6,865 bases of DNA, taken from positions 1 through 6,865 of the forward strand of contig CAJUAE010000145.1 in NCBI GenBank assembly GCA_910583965.1. The letters run 5' to 3'. Source of the DNA: an uncultured Lachnospiraceae bacterium. GTDB taxonomy: Bacteria > Bacillota > Clostridia > Lachnospirales > Lachnospiraceae. This document shows, piece after piece, positions 1 to 6,265 of this stretch (position 1 is the stretch's first letter; every line of letters begins with the position of its first letter). A model generated the notes under the pieces. It was not told the origin of the DNA, ran no database searches, and worked only from the letters and a program-made list of their open reading frames with translations. The position numbers and the translations under genes are program-made.

Positions 1-30
1 AAAGTATTGATTTTATTTTTTTATCATATT
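1..30 (-). other. AT-rich tail after the tape measure stop; no gene seen
   Basis: The minus-strand sequence after TGA 33-31 is AT-rich, with a run of seven A. The only ATG (27-25) meets TAA after four codons and has no ribosome site. The next tail gene expected in such operons (a LysM-type baseplate hub protein) does not begin here. Confidence 0.5.
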
Positions 31-3000
31 TCAGTATGCGAAGTATGAGTTATTATTTGTCTGTTCAATATTAATTTCAGCGGTAGTGAAACGATTTATT
101 GCTTCCTGTTCTGCTATGTCTCGAAGATATTTCAATTCTTCCCCAGTTATATCCATAGCATCAGCCATAGCACCTGTATTTCCAGAAATATCATCAATGC
201 CACTTCCAATTTCCCCTGCTGTCAATGCACCTGCATAATCATCAGCAGAAGGAATATTCGTAGTGCCGAACAACGAAGAAGGGTCAAAGTTCGATATTTC
301 TTCCGCCATACCATCGCCCCATGAAGCACCTGCATTAAACGCATCTGAAACCCATCCATCCTGAAATGTATCGAACGTGTTGAATCCATTGTTAAATGCA
401 TCACTAATACTTTTATAGTCCTCTTTGTTCCCTGCTGCTTCTGCTGCTTTGGCTGCATAATTATCCGCTGCAGACGTGACGCCAGAATAATCAAATTCAA
501 CAAAAGGCAGCTTATTTAAGGCCTTACAAATTCCTTCGATAACTGACAATCCAGTAGAAAGAAGGTCATAAAACCATGATTGGACTGAACATATTGCATT
601 GTGAAAAGCGGTCATCATGTTACTTGCTAAAGCTCCTATTGCATTACCAATCCCTAGCGCAATGTTCGCTACGCTCAGTCCCAAATTTTTAAAAAACTGA
701 ATCACCACATTTATTCCACCAGAGATAACACCGAACCCTGAATTTGCAATTCCTGTCATTTTTGCAATTGCACTGCATACTGCAAAAATTATTGCAATCA
801 AAGCGATAATTAAAACAATAATCCACACAATAGGACATGCATACATTGTAGAATTAAGGCTTTCCTGCGTTGCCACTTGCGCCATTGTTGCCCCAGTTGT
901 CAAAGCAATTGCCGCCGCATAGATATTTTCAGCAATTATCATAGCAAATTTTCCTGCTGCCGAAGCCAATTCAGCCCCCTTTACTAACAATAACCAACCA
1001 TAATATATAGCCAAAGCCCCAGCCACGCCATAAATAATAGGCGATAACCATGACCAATTATCCGCCAGTAAATTAATCCCAGCCATAAGCAAGCTAAAAA
1101 TTTTAAGTGCTACTGCACCGACAAGAGACAATACATTAATTGCTTCGTTTGCTAAAGCCCATAATACTTGTGAATTGACAATCTGGTCTATGATTGGATT
1201 TGCAATTGTGACAAGCATTGAAATCGCATTTGCTGCATGATCAACAAGTTGGTTAAAAGCATTACTATTTGCAACTTCATTTAGTTTTTCTAACAGGGGT
1301 TGCAGTGACATCAGAGCAGTGTTTTCAAGAGAAGTTCTAATTTGTTCAAAAGTCATTGGCATACTTTCAAATTTTGCGTCCGTTTCATCTGCTGCAGCAA
1401 ACATAGCTGCTTTTACAATATCAGCGGTAATTTTTCCTTCCGCTGCCATATCTTTTAATTTCCCTTTGGGAACTTCTAAATAATCTGCGATTGTTTGAAT
1501 AATATTGGGCGCTTGTTCCAAGATACTATTGTATTCCTCTCCTCTTAAAACACCCGATCCCATTGCCTGTGTAAGCTGAAGCATAGCAGCATCAATCCCA
1601 GCCGCTTCTGTACCTGCAATTCTAAACTGTTTATTAACTTGTTCCATAAACGCAACGATTTCTTGTGAACTGTCAAAAGCATCTCCTGCCATTAACCCCA
1701 ATTTTGAAACTGCGTCTGCTGTCGCTTGGTATAATCCTCTTGACCATTCTGCGGATAGAAAGATTCTATCTTGCAACTCTTGTGTTGTCTGCAATCCATC
1801 ATTCATCATATTCAATCGAGCAGTAGTAGAAGCAAATGTATCTGACAAACTTAATGCATTTGATACTGTCTGAATTGTTGCATAAGCAGTAATGACCCCG
1901 CCAATCATTCGCTTTAATTCATTGGTTTTATGTGTTCCTTGTTCAACCCTTCTATTAAATCTCCCCTGCTCATCCACATTGTCTCGAATATGTCTCTCTG
2001 TACCACCTACAATCTGTGACAAATGAAGATATGCCTGATTTGCCGCTTGGATATCCATATTTTGAACAGCACGATTCATAGATTCTTGTTCCTGCACTGC
2101 CTGATGAAGCTGCGACCGCAACTGTTCCAATTCTGCATTTGCTGTATCTGTTCCCAGATTCATAGGATTGCCTTCAATTGCCTGAATCCTTGTCTGTATC
2201 GCTTGTATACGATTTTGCATACCGTTCATATCCGCCACCATGTTCGGCGGAAAGATATTGACTTGTGCTGCTCTTGCTGCAATTGATGCCTGTGTACTGC
2301 CCAAAGTATTTAACATATCGTTTGCACTCTGAACTTCCTGTTGAAATCGCTCTATTCCACTTCCTGTAAATACCTCTACGCCCGAAGAATGCCACTCTAT
2401 ATTTGTGAGACTATTCAACACCTGCTGTGTGCTTCTTGCCTGTTGTTCTACCTGCACAATCATTTGATTTAACTGATTGTACCCCTGATTTAAACCAGAT
2501 ACATCTCCCTCCTGTATCGCCTGATCTAACTGTGCCTGCAAATTAATTATGCTGTTCATATTGGTTCTAATGGTTTCATACTGCCTGCTTATCTGTTCTG
2601 CTCCATCATTCCCTAAAAGGTTTGCATCATAACCTTGTAGATTTTGCAAATGCTGCGATAACGCTGTAATTCTCTGGCTGATATCATTGATATCCCACGA
2701 AGCATTTCGCGGTAATATATCCATGTTTAACGCTTGATCATTAATTCGCTGCTGACTCCGAAAAACTTCTCCTGACATTTGATTTAGAGAATCCATTTCA
2801 TCTGTCAGGCGCTCTATTCCTGTATTGGTTGAAACCTGTATTGTGCTCTGATTTACCCAATTGGGCGCAGGAGGCTGCTGCATCTGAGGCTCTGACATAT
2901 TCTGCATTGCAGCATCCAATTGCTGTGCTGCTATTGTCGCCTGATTCATCTGGTCTCGTATTCCTTGAATTGCAGACATATCAACTGATTCACCCATCAC

Positions 3001-3111
3001 TGACTGCATCTGCTCTATTGTAGAGACAGACATATTGACTGCATTGATGACATTCATTAAAACATTGGTAAAATTATCCTGCAGTTCAATAGAGGACCTT
3101 ATGCTTCCCAT
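31..3111 (-). CDS. Tail tape measure protein
   Basis: This 1026-residue protein fixes tail length and is threaded through the tube. Residues 1-80 are helical and Gln/Met-rich, followed by a duplicated coiled-coil module (about 91-232 and 245-378). The conserved tape-measure core spans about 400-605 (RMIGGVITAYATIQTVSNAL, GVLRGEEYNSILEQAPNI at 520-537, then MTFEQIRTSLENTALMSLQP). Hydrophobic stretches, some long enough to span a membrane, lie at about 655-682, 690-711, 760-783 and 792-828, and a Ala/Gly/Asp-rich segment lies at 880-990. The terminal EELKYLRDIAEQEAINRFTT (990-1009) is typical of the family's end. ATG 3111 follows the frameshifted chaperone stop by one base, with a weak AGGCGG site, so coupling is likely. 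The last residues (SYFAY) look atypical and the end may be truncated. Confidence 0.9.
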   Translation of the reverse strand: MGSIRSSIELQDNFTNVLMNVINAVNMSVSTIEQMQSVMGESVDMSAIQGIRDQMNQATIAAQQLDAAMQNMSEPQMQQPPAPNWVNQSTIQVSTNTGIERLTDEMDSLNQMSGEVFRSQQRINDQALNMDILPRNASWDINDISQRITALSQHLQNLQGYDANLLGNDGAEQISRQYETIRTNMNSIINLQAQLDQAIQEGDVSGLNQGYNQLNQMIVQVEQQARSTQQVLNSLTNIEWHSSGVEVFTGSGIERFQQEVQSANDMLNTLGSTQASIAARAAQVNIFPPNMVADMNGMQNRIQAIQTRIQAIEGNPMNLGTDTANAELEQLRSQLHQAVQEQESMNRAVQNMDIQAANQAYLHLSQIVGGTERHIRDNVDEQGRFNRRVEQGTHKTNELKRMIGGVITAYATIQTVSNALSLSDTFASTTARLNMMNDGLQTTQELQDRIFLSAEWSRGLYQATADAVSKLGLMAGDAFDSSQEIVAFMEQVNKQFRIAGTEAAGIDAAMLQLTQAMGSGVLRGEEYNSILEQAPNIIQTIADYLEVPKGKLKDMAAEGKITADIVKAAMFAAADETDAKFESMPMTFEQIRTSLENTALMSLQPLLEKLNEVANSNAFNQLVDHAANAISMLVTIANPIIDQIVNSQVLWALANEAINVLSLVGAVALKIFSLLMAGINLLADNWSWLSPIIYGVAGALAIYYGWLLLVKGAELASAAGKFAMIIAENIYAAAIALTTGATMAQVATQESLNSTMYACPIVWIIVLIIALIAIIFAVCSAIAKMTGIANSGFGVISGGINVVIQFFKNLGLSVANIALGIGNAIGALASNMMTAFHNAICSVQSWFYDLLSTGLSVIEGICKALNKLPFVEFDYSGVTSAADNYAAKAAEAAGNKEDYKSISDAFNNGFNTFDTFQDGWVSDAFNAGASWGDGMAEEISNFDPSSLFGTTNIPSADDYAGALTAGEIGSGIDDISGNTGAMADAMDITGEELKYLRDIAEQEAINRFTTAEINIEQTNNNSYFAY
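1978..2379 (-). repeat. Tape measure internal repeat, copy 2
   Basis: This codes for residues about 245-378. It begins VEVFTGSGIERFQQEVQSAN, contains QVNIFPPN and NRIQAIQTRIQAIE, and ends with LSQIVGGTERHIRD. The matching anchors in copy 1 are TGIERL/SGIERF, NMDILPRN/QVNIFPPN, QRITALSQHLQNLQ/NRIQAIQTRIQAIE and NQGYNQLNQMI/NQAYLHLSQIV. Confidence 0.6.
2416..2841 (-). repeat. Tape measure internal repeat, copy 1
   Basis: This codes for residues about 91-232. The unit begins IQVSTNTGIERLTDEMDSLN, contains a NMDILPRN block and QRITALSQHLQNLQ, and ends with LNQMIVQVEQQARS. It aligns by eye with copy 2 at an offset of 154 residues at the start and 150 at the end, so small gaps exist. It is divergent at protein level, pointing to an old duplication. 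Confidence 0.6.
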
Positions 3112-3112
3112 A

Positions 3113-3744
3113 TCACCGCCTGCCTTTCTTCCCCTTACTTGTCTGGCGCTTTATTTCCTTCTCTTTCTTCTTATCATCTTCCAATTTTAACTTAATGGAA
3201 GCTATCACAAAGGCTTTTTCCCTTTCTTCCATCGCAAGAAAAACAGAAGGTAAAATATGTAATTTCAGAAGGGCATAGTACGCAAAATTTGCCTCCCCAT
3301 CCCCTTCCTCTATTAGTTTTTTGCCTGTTCCACCTTGTCATCAAATGATGTATCAAACCCTTGAAACTTTTGCACGAAAGCTGCCAGTTCGTTATATTCA
3401 CCTGGATCATCTACCATTGCAAGCAGTAAATCTTCTGGTGTACTTACTCCATAAGAATCCTGCAGTTCCGCATCATACAAATCTGGCAGAACTACCGACG
3501 CAGTAATCATTTTCTTAATATACTTACTGGAAAGAACTTTCGGTCGAAACATATTCGGCTTTCCTGTAATGGGCACTTCAATTGTACATTCATCTCTTAA
3601 TCCTTCATTATCTTTTGAAGTAATATGTCGAAACTCCCATTCAAGCGGTTTTCCGTTCTCATCACAAAGAGATTTTGTCGGTGCATAAAACCCATTCTCT
3701 TTTTCAACTTTGTTTTCTCTCATAAATTTGCTAAATCTGGACAT
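3113..3744 (-). CDS. Frameshifted tail assembly chaperone (gpGT-like, -1 PRF product, 210 aa)
   Basis: A -1 slip on A AAA AAC (3322-3316) lets ribosomes bypass the TAA at 3315-3313 and read 67 more codons to TGA 3115-3113. The product has 210 residues, 143 shared plus the extension. The extension is protein-like: LIEEGDGEANFAYYALLKLH, then ILPSVFLAMEEREKAFVIAS, then a highly charged end with IKLKLEDDKKKEKEIKRQTS and KGKKGRR. The hydrophobic first part and basic tail resemble the second chaperone domain (lambda T-like), which is known to contact the tape measure. The frame ends one base before the tape measure ATG, so it fills the otherwise unexplained 201 bases exactly. Frameshifting at this gene pair is established for many long-tailed phages; this instance is inferred from sequence. 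Confidence 0.8.
3268..3307 (-). promoter_or_regulatory. Possible frameshift-stimulating RNA structure
   Basis: On the minus strand GAAGGG (3307-3302) pairs with CCCTTC (3273-3268), extendable by a G-U pair. The 28-base loop contains a small GCAA/UUGC stem. It starts 8 nt after the slippery site, inside the extension reading frame. The same stretch is G-rich (GGAAGGGGATGGGGAGG), so a two-layer G-quadruplex is an alternative. No folding energy was computed. Confidence 0.45.
3313..3744 (-). CDS. Tail assembly chaperone, XkdN-like (zero-frame product)
   Basis: This 143-residue protein matches the XkdN-type tail assembly chaperone, the functional counterpart of lambda gpG, which binds the tape measure protein and helps tube assembly. 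Visible landmarks are FMRENKVEKENGFYAPTKS (7-25), PLEWEFRHITSKDNEGLRDE (33-52), IEVPITGKPNMFRPKV (55-70) and the helical C-terminal half TASVVLPDLYDAELQDSYG (81-99), with PEDLLLAMVDDPGEYNELAA (103-122). ATG 3744 has AAGGAG (3754-3759) 9 nt upstream. It lies after the intercistronic hairpin and before the tape measure gene, the conserved slot for this chaperone. Its last codons AAA AAC before TAA form part of a slippery heptamer that gives access to an extended product. Confidence 0.85.
   Translation of the reverse strand: MSRFSKFMRENKVEKENGFYAPTKSLCDENGKPLEWEFRHITSKDNEGLRDECTIEVPITGKPNMFRPKVLSSKYIKKMITASVVLPDLYDAELQDSYGVSTPEDLLLAMVDDPGEYNELAAFVQKFQGFDTSFDDKVEQAKN
3316..3322 (-). promoter_or_regulatory. 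Slippery heptamer A AAA AAC for -1 ribosomal frameshifting
   Basis: The zero-frame reading is GCA AAA AAC TAA. The heptamer fits X XXY YYZ and is among the most efficient -1 slip sites in bacteria. An SD-like AAGGTGG lies 7 nt upstream, and a predicted hairpin begins 8 nt downstream. Both are the usual type and distance of stimulators. Confidence 0.82.
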
Positions 3745-3776
3745 TTTTGTACTCTCCTTCTATTTTATTAATAAAT

Positions 3777-3802
3777 TGAGTAGGGAAAACTTTCCCTACT
3801 CA
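3777..3802 (-). terminator. Perfect 12-bp inverted repeat between tube and chaperone genes (intercistronic hairpin)
   Basis: The arms TGAGTAGGGAAA (3777-3788) and TTTCCCTACTCA (3791-3802) are perfect reverse complements around a 2-base centre. In RNA this gives about 11 paired bases with a 4-base loop. It starts 9 bases after the tube stop. On the minus strand it is followed by an AT-rich run (AATTTATTAATAAAAT), not a clean U-tract, so full intrinsic termination is unlikely. A partial terminator, or a 3' end-protecting hairpin that lowers downstream relative to upstream expression, fits better. The gene downstream has its own good ribosome site. Confidence 0.6.
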
Positions 3803-3811
3803 CCACGCTGC

Positions 3812-4294
3812 TTAATTCGTCAAAAAACCTTCCAAGTCTTTAAATGTTTCAGGCATCTTGAAATCCTCAAAGGTGAAATCCATATCCTCATCCAAATATT
3901 CCCCATCTGCGTCAAACTTTGCAAGGATTCCACCATCAATATTGCAATCCATTAAGATCATAGTCTGGCGTCCTACTGCTGAGGTCTTGTCCTCATTGGA
4001 AATCTGAATCTCAAAATAGATATCTTCCCCCGTCTCCTTGTATTGAAGCATCATCTGTCGAAATATAGACGTATTATAATGAAATGTAGCACTTCCTGTG
4101 CCCTTCCATCCAGTTGCCTTATTTCCTTTTCCTGTCTTGCCAAGGATTGGAACTTCTGTCTTATTCTTTTCAAACTTTGCTTCAAGATTGATTGCCTGCA
4201 TAAAATTATAGCGACGTGTTCCAATTGTTACAAAACACTCTGCTAGACTTGCAAACACGGTATCTTTCGCTTTCATCACAACATTGCCATTCAT
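3812..4294 (-). CDS. Tail tube protein, XkdM-like
   Basis: This 160-residue protein resembles the XkdM family of tail tube proteins, which stack as hexameric rings to form the inner tube through which DNA passes. Visible blocks are NLEAKFEKNKTEVPILGK (36-53), the Gly/Thr-rich turn ATGWKGTGSATFHYNTS (60-76), FRQMMLQYKETGEDIYF (78-94), MDCNIDGGILAKFDADGE (115-132) and LDEDMDFTFEDFKMPETF (134-151), with alternating strands as expected for a tube beta-barrel. ATG 4294 has AAAGGAGT (4303-4310) about 8 nt upstream, the strongest ribosome site in the window and suited to a high-copy structural protein. It begins 17 bases after the sheath stop. A perfect inverted repeat follows 9 bases after its TAA and may set the 3' end or stability of the abundant sheath/tube message. 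Confidence 0.87.
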   Translation of the reverse strand: MNGNVVMKAKDTVFASLAECFVTIGTRRYNFMQAINLEAKFEKNKTEVPILGKTGKGNKATGWKGTGSATFHYNTSIFRQMMLQYKETGEDIYFEIQISNEDKTSAVGRQTMILMDCNIDGGILAKFDADGEYLDEDMDFTFEDFKMPETFKDLEGFLTN

Positions 4295-4311
4295 TGTCTT
4301 TCACTCCTTTC

Positions 4312-4818
4312 TTACGCTATGGTGCAAACCATGTATAGCTTACTCATAGCATTTACAACAGTTACTAAATCCGTGACAACCACAGACTTCTTTGTACTGC
4401 CTTGCTCCACTGTCACATCTGCATCAGAGAAATTTTCAATTGCTCTAATTTCCTGAAGTTGTTCATGATGTTTGACAATATCAGACCAAAGAGAAATCCG
4501 CCCCGCAGCATCATTAGGGACAACGCCAAGATACTTTGTATTGAAAAGTACTGCAATATCATTGCCAATCTGATCAATCACCCTAATTGTCTGATTGTCT
4601 TTAAAAATATCTCCTTGTGTATCAGACGTTGTGACCATAGTATTGATATCTTCCAAAACTCTAATATCCGCTCCTACCATGTGGAAAGTAAATTTCCCTG
4701 CTTTAATAGCATCTTTTAGCTGACTCTGTGTATATGGAGTGTCTACAGTAAAGTCCCCATCATATTTCTTATTTTGGTTGCTCTTGTTAACCGCACATCC
4801 AGCCGTGGCACCTGTCAC
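4312..4818 (-). CDS. Tail sheath protein, C-terminal part (downstream of in-frame UGA)
   Basis: This 168-codon stretch is in the same frame as the preceding sheath segment, with no gap. It opens at GTG 4818, directly after the TGA. TGATAGCAVNKSNQNKKYDG (residues 2-19 counting the GTG as 1, from TGATAG) begins the sheath C-terminal domain. KAGKFTFHMVGADIRVLEDI, NQTIRVIDQIGNDIAVLFN, AAGRISLWSDIV and the closing VVNAMSKLYMVCTIA follow. In known sheaths this region packs against the tube and links neighbouring subunits. No good ribosome site sits at the usual distance before the GTG: the nearest GGAG is about 20 nt upstream. If made on its own it would need reinitiation after the UGA. It probably belongs to one 436-codon gene (4312-5622). 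Confidence 0.82.
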   Translation of the reverse strand: MTGATAGCAVNKSNQNKKYDGDFTVDTPYTQSQLKDAIKAGKFTFHMVGADIRVLEDINTMVTTSDTQGDIFKDNQTIRVIDQIGNDIAVLFNTKYLGVVPNDAAGRISLWSDIVKHHEQLQEIRAIENFSDADVTVEQGSTKKSVVVTDLVTVVNAMSKLYMVCTIA

Positions 4819-4821
4819 TCA
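4819..4821 (-). other. In-frame UGA interrupting the tail sheath gene
   Basis: The minus-strand reading is TAT TGA GTG ACA GGT. From memory of intact homologues, this position is a Trp in an ALVYWVTGA-like motif, so a single TGG-to-TGA change (G to A, base 4819) explains the break. Both flanks keep the frame and the coding character. Other genes in the window use TGA as a genuine stop in ATGA overlaps, so UGA is not simply recoded as Trp here. Confidence 0.85.
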
Positions 4822-5622
4822 ATACACAAGTGCTGCTTCGCTCCATCCAACATCTAAAACTTTATTGTTCACGCTGATAACGCCTGGATAATCAGCTTTT
4901 GCATAATCGTAAAGCACGAGCTGGAACTTTACACCCATCTCATCACGCAAACGCTTATTAAATGCCATGTATAATGATTTTGTTGTGTCATCTGTCACCG
5001 CAGCTCCCATCACATTAAATGTATATGACTCAACCCTGTCTAAGTACATCTGATGGTCCGCTCCACTTACTTCCCCGTTCTCGCCACCTGATAACGGAAT
5101 GCCTGCTGATGCTTCCAATACGACATCAGATTTCCACTTTACAAATTTGTTGCAAACAAGTTCCTCTGCTTTTGAAACAGTCTGTTCATCAACCACTGCT
5201 GTCCCCAATATCGTCTTCACATCAAACAGAGCATCATTGTCTGCATTTATCTGAACTACAACTTTCAAGTCATTTCCACGAATCCCCGTATACAATGCTT
5301 CCGCAAGTGCATTTGTTGCTTTTTTTCCATTTCCATTCAGACGATACCCATAAAAAACTCTTGTGTTTAAAAACAAATCCCTGAGTCCTTTCAGTTTATC
5401 GCTGGTATATTCGTATCCAAAAATCTCTGTACTATTTTTCTGGAAATCTTCATTTGTCACTTCAAATATTTCCCCCGATACGCCCCAGTCCATCTCAAGA
5501 GGCATTGTTGCAATCCCCCTGTCGGAAAGCGTTGCACTTGCAGAAGCAGCCGAAACAAAATTGATATATGTTCCTGGCAACTCCTTGTTCTGTACTAAAA
5601 ATGTACCTCCACCCAAAGCCAT
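4819..5622 (-). CDS. Tail sheath protein, N-terminal part (ends at in-frame UGA)
   Basis: This 267-residue product is the first part of an XkdK-like contractile tail sheath, the protein that surrounds the tube and contracts on infection. The start MALGGGTFLVQNKELPG is characteristic of the family, followed by ASASATLSDRGIATMPLEMD (26-45), GYEYTSDKLKGLRDLF (69-84), GIRGNDLKVVVQINAD (113-128) and the middle region ending VGWSEAALVY (258-267). AAGGTG lies 8 nt before ATG 5622. Translation stops at TGA 4821-4819, but the same frame continues without a break for 168 further codons that carry the family's C-terminal region. The intact sheath would be 436 residues, close to the usual length. The gene is therefore disrupted, or is expressed through readthrough or as two chains. 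Confidence 0.88.
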   Translation of the reverse strand: MALGGGTFLVQNKELPGTYINFVSAASASATLSDRGIATMPLEMDWGVSGEIFEVTNEDFQKNSTEIFGYEYTSDKLKGLRDLFLNTRVFYGYRLNGNGKKATNALAEALYTGIRGNDLKVVVQINADNDALFDVKTILGTAVVDEQTVSKAEELVCNKFVKWKSDVVLEASAGIPLSGGENGEVSGADHQMYLDRVESYTFNVMGAAVTDDTTKSLYMAFNKRLRDEMGVKFQLVLYDYAKADYPGVISVNNKVLDVGWSEAALVY

Positions 5623-5624
5623 CT

Positions 5625-5831
5625 CTACTTCACCTTACCTTTCATATAGTTTTCAATCTTTTGTTCCACATCTTTCACCGTATACAGCACTCCATCATCA
5701 AGAAGCGCATCCGCAATATCCCTTCTGTCTTTAAACCTTTCAGACATAAGCAGTTGTTCTTTTGAAAACTTGTTTTCTGCTGCCCTTATCGTCTCTGGAA
5801 CTGTTTCCACAGCCTTTTTCTTTTCTGTCAT
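5625..5831 (-). CDS. Conserved small protein between tail terminator and sheath
   Basis: This is a 68-residue charged, mostly helical protein with no signal peptide or membrane segment. Residues 1-20 are Lys/Glu/Ala-rich and probably disordered. The conserved-looking core is FSKEQLLMSERFKDRRDIAD (22-41), followed by LLDDGVLYTVKDVEQKIENY (43-62) and the basic end MKGKVK. ATG 5831 overlaps the terminator stop (ATGA) and has AGGTG five bases upstream. The stop TAG lies two bases before the sheath ATG. Small proteins of this look occupy the same slot in PBSX/skin-like clusters (compare the B. subtilis YkzM/YqzN type). Its function is unknown to me; a minor tail or assembly role is inferred from position only. 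Confidence 0.75.
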   Translation of the reverse strand: MTEKKKAVETVPETIRAAENKFSKEQLLMSERFKDRRDIADALLDDGVLYTVKDVEQKIENYMKGKVK

Positions 5832-6265
5832 GTTATCACCTGTCCTTTCACAGAAGTTTCTGCTGAAACCTCCTCCATAATTGGAACAGTTTCAGCAATT
5901 TTGTAGACAAACATATCGTAGTTAACAAAAAAATGCAGAATGCCATCTATCACTTCATAATGCATTTTTGTCCCCATCACCAAATCACTGTTTACTGTTA
6001 AGTATTCAAGACACTCTAAAAGCCGCTCCGCCACTGCAAGACATTCTTCATTTTTATCGCCTGTCTCTGGAAAGTACTGAATACAAAACTGATTTTTTCT
6101 AAAATATCGCTTGTTCAAAAATAATCTTTGTGTTGGATTCAAACATTGAATAAAAAAACAGGGTTCCTCTAAATCCTGCTTTTTTTCTTCCTTGTAATTT
6201 TTATAGCGATCACCAAATTCAGCATTCAACGCAATGCTGATGGAATCAATTATTGAATTTATCAT
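5828..6265 (-). CDS. Phage tail terminator family protein (XkdJ/YqbJ position)
   Basis: This 145-residue protein resembles the tail terminator family common in Firmicute contractile-tail prophages. Such proteins cap the finished tube and form the joint to the head. Supporting segments are the N-terminal helix INSIIDSISIALNAEFGD (residues 2-19), EEPCFFIQCLNPTQRLFLNK (33-52), the RYFRKNQFCIQYFP strand (53-66), the helical NEECLAVAERLLECLEYL (72-89), and a final strand with FFVNYDMFVYKI (112-123). I chose ATG 6265 over the in-frame GTG 6274, which lies inside the GGTGGAG ribosome site. The start overlaps the gp10-like stop as ATGA, and the stop overlaps the next gene in the same way. Its place directly before the sheath block matches the terminator slot. 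The family call comes from recalled sequence pattern and context. Confidence 0.78.
   Translation of the reverse strand: MINSIIDSISIALNAEFGDRYKNYKEEKKQDLEEPCFFIQCLNPTQRLFLNKRYFRKNQFCIQYFPETGDKNEECLAVAERLLECLEYLTVNSDLVMGTKMHYEVIDGILHFFVNYDMFVYKIAETVPIMEEVSAETSVKGQVIT

Noticed and set aside
1..27. Start of the next tail gene at ATG 27-25
   Set aside because: The frame stops after four codons (TAA at 15-13) and has no ribosome site.
2023..2286. A plus-strand 87-codon Cys/Leu/Ile-rich open frame opposite the tape measure repeats
   Set aside because: Its composition is what reverse-complemented Gln/Asn-rich coiled-coil codons produce, and no start signal is present.
3192..3410. A 72-codon minus-strand open frame overlapping the end of the chaperone gene
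   Set aside because: It is in a different frame from both the chaperone and its -1 extension, is Cys/Trp/Arg-rich with no family character, and has no ribosome site. The -1 frame explains the same bases much better.
3777..3802. A strong intrinsic terminator ending the operon after the tube gene
   Set aside because: The stem is perfect, but the downstream bases AATTTATTAATAAAAT lack a continuous U-tract, and essential assembly genes follow in the same orientation with no visible promoter. I keep it only as a partial terminator or processing hairpin.
4819..4821. UGA recoded as tryptophan throughout the element (alternative genetic code)
   Set aside because: TGA closes the gp10-like and terminator genes in ATGA overlaps at normal family lengths, and also ends the upstream partial gene, the frameshift product and the tape measure. 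Trp elsewhere is TGG. Only the sheath UGA is anomalous.
5019..5765. Several plus-strand open frames of 65-123 codons opposite the sheath and small-protein genes
   Set aside because: They are antisense shadows of well-supported genes, with composition skewed by the opposite strand and no ribosome sites or recognisable motifs.
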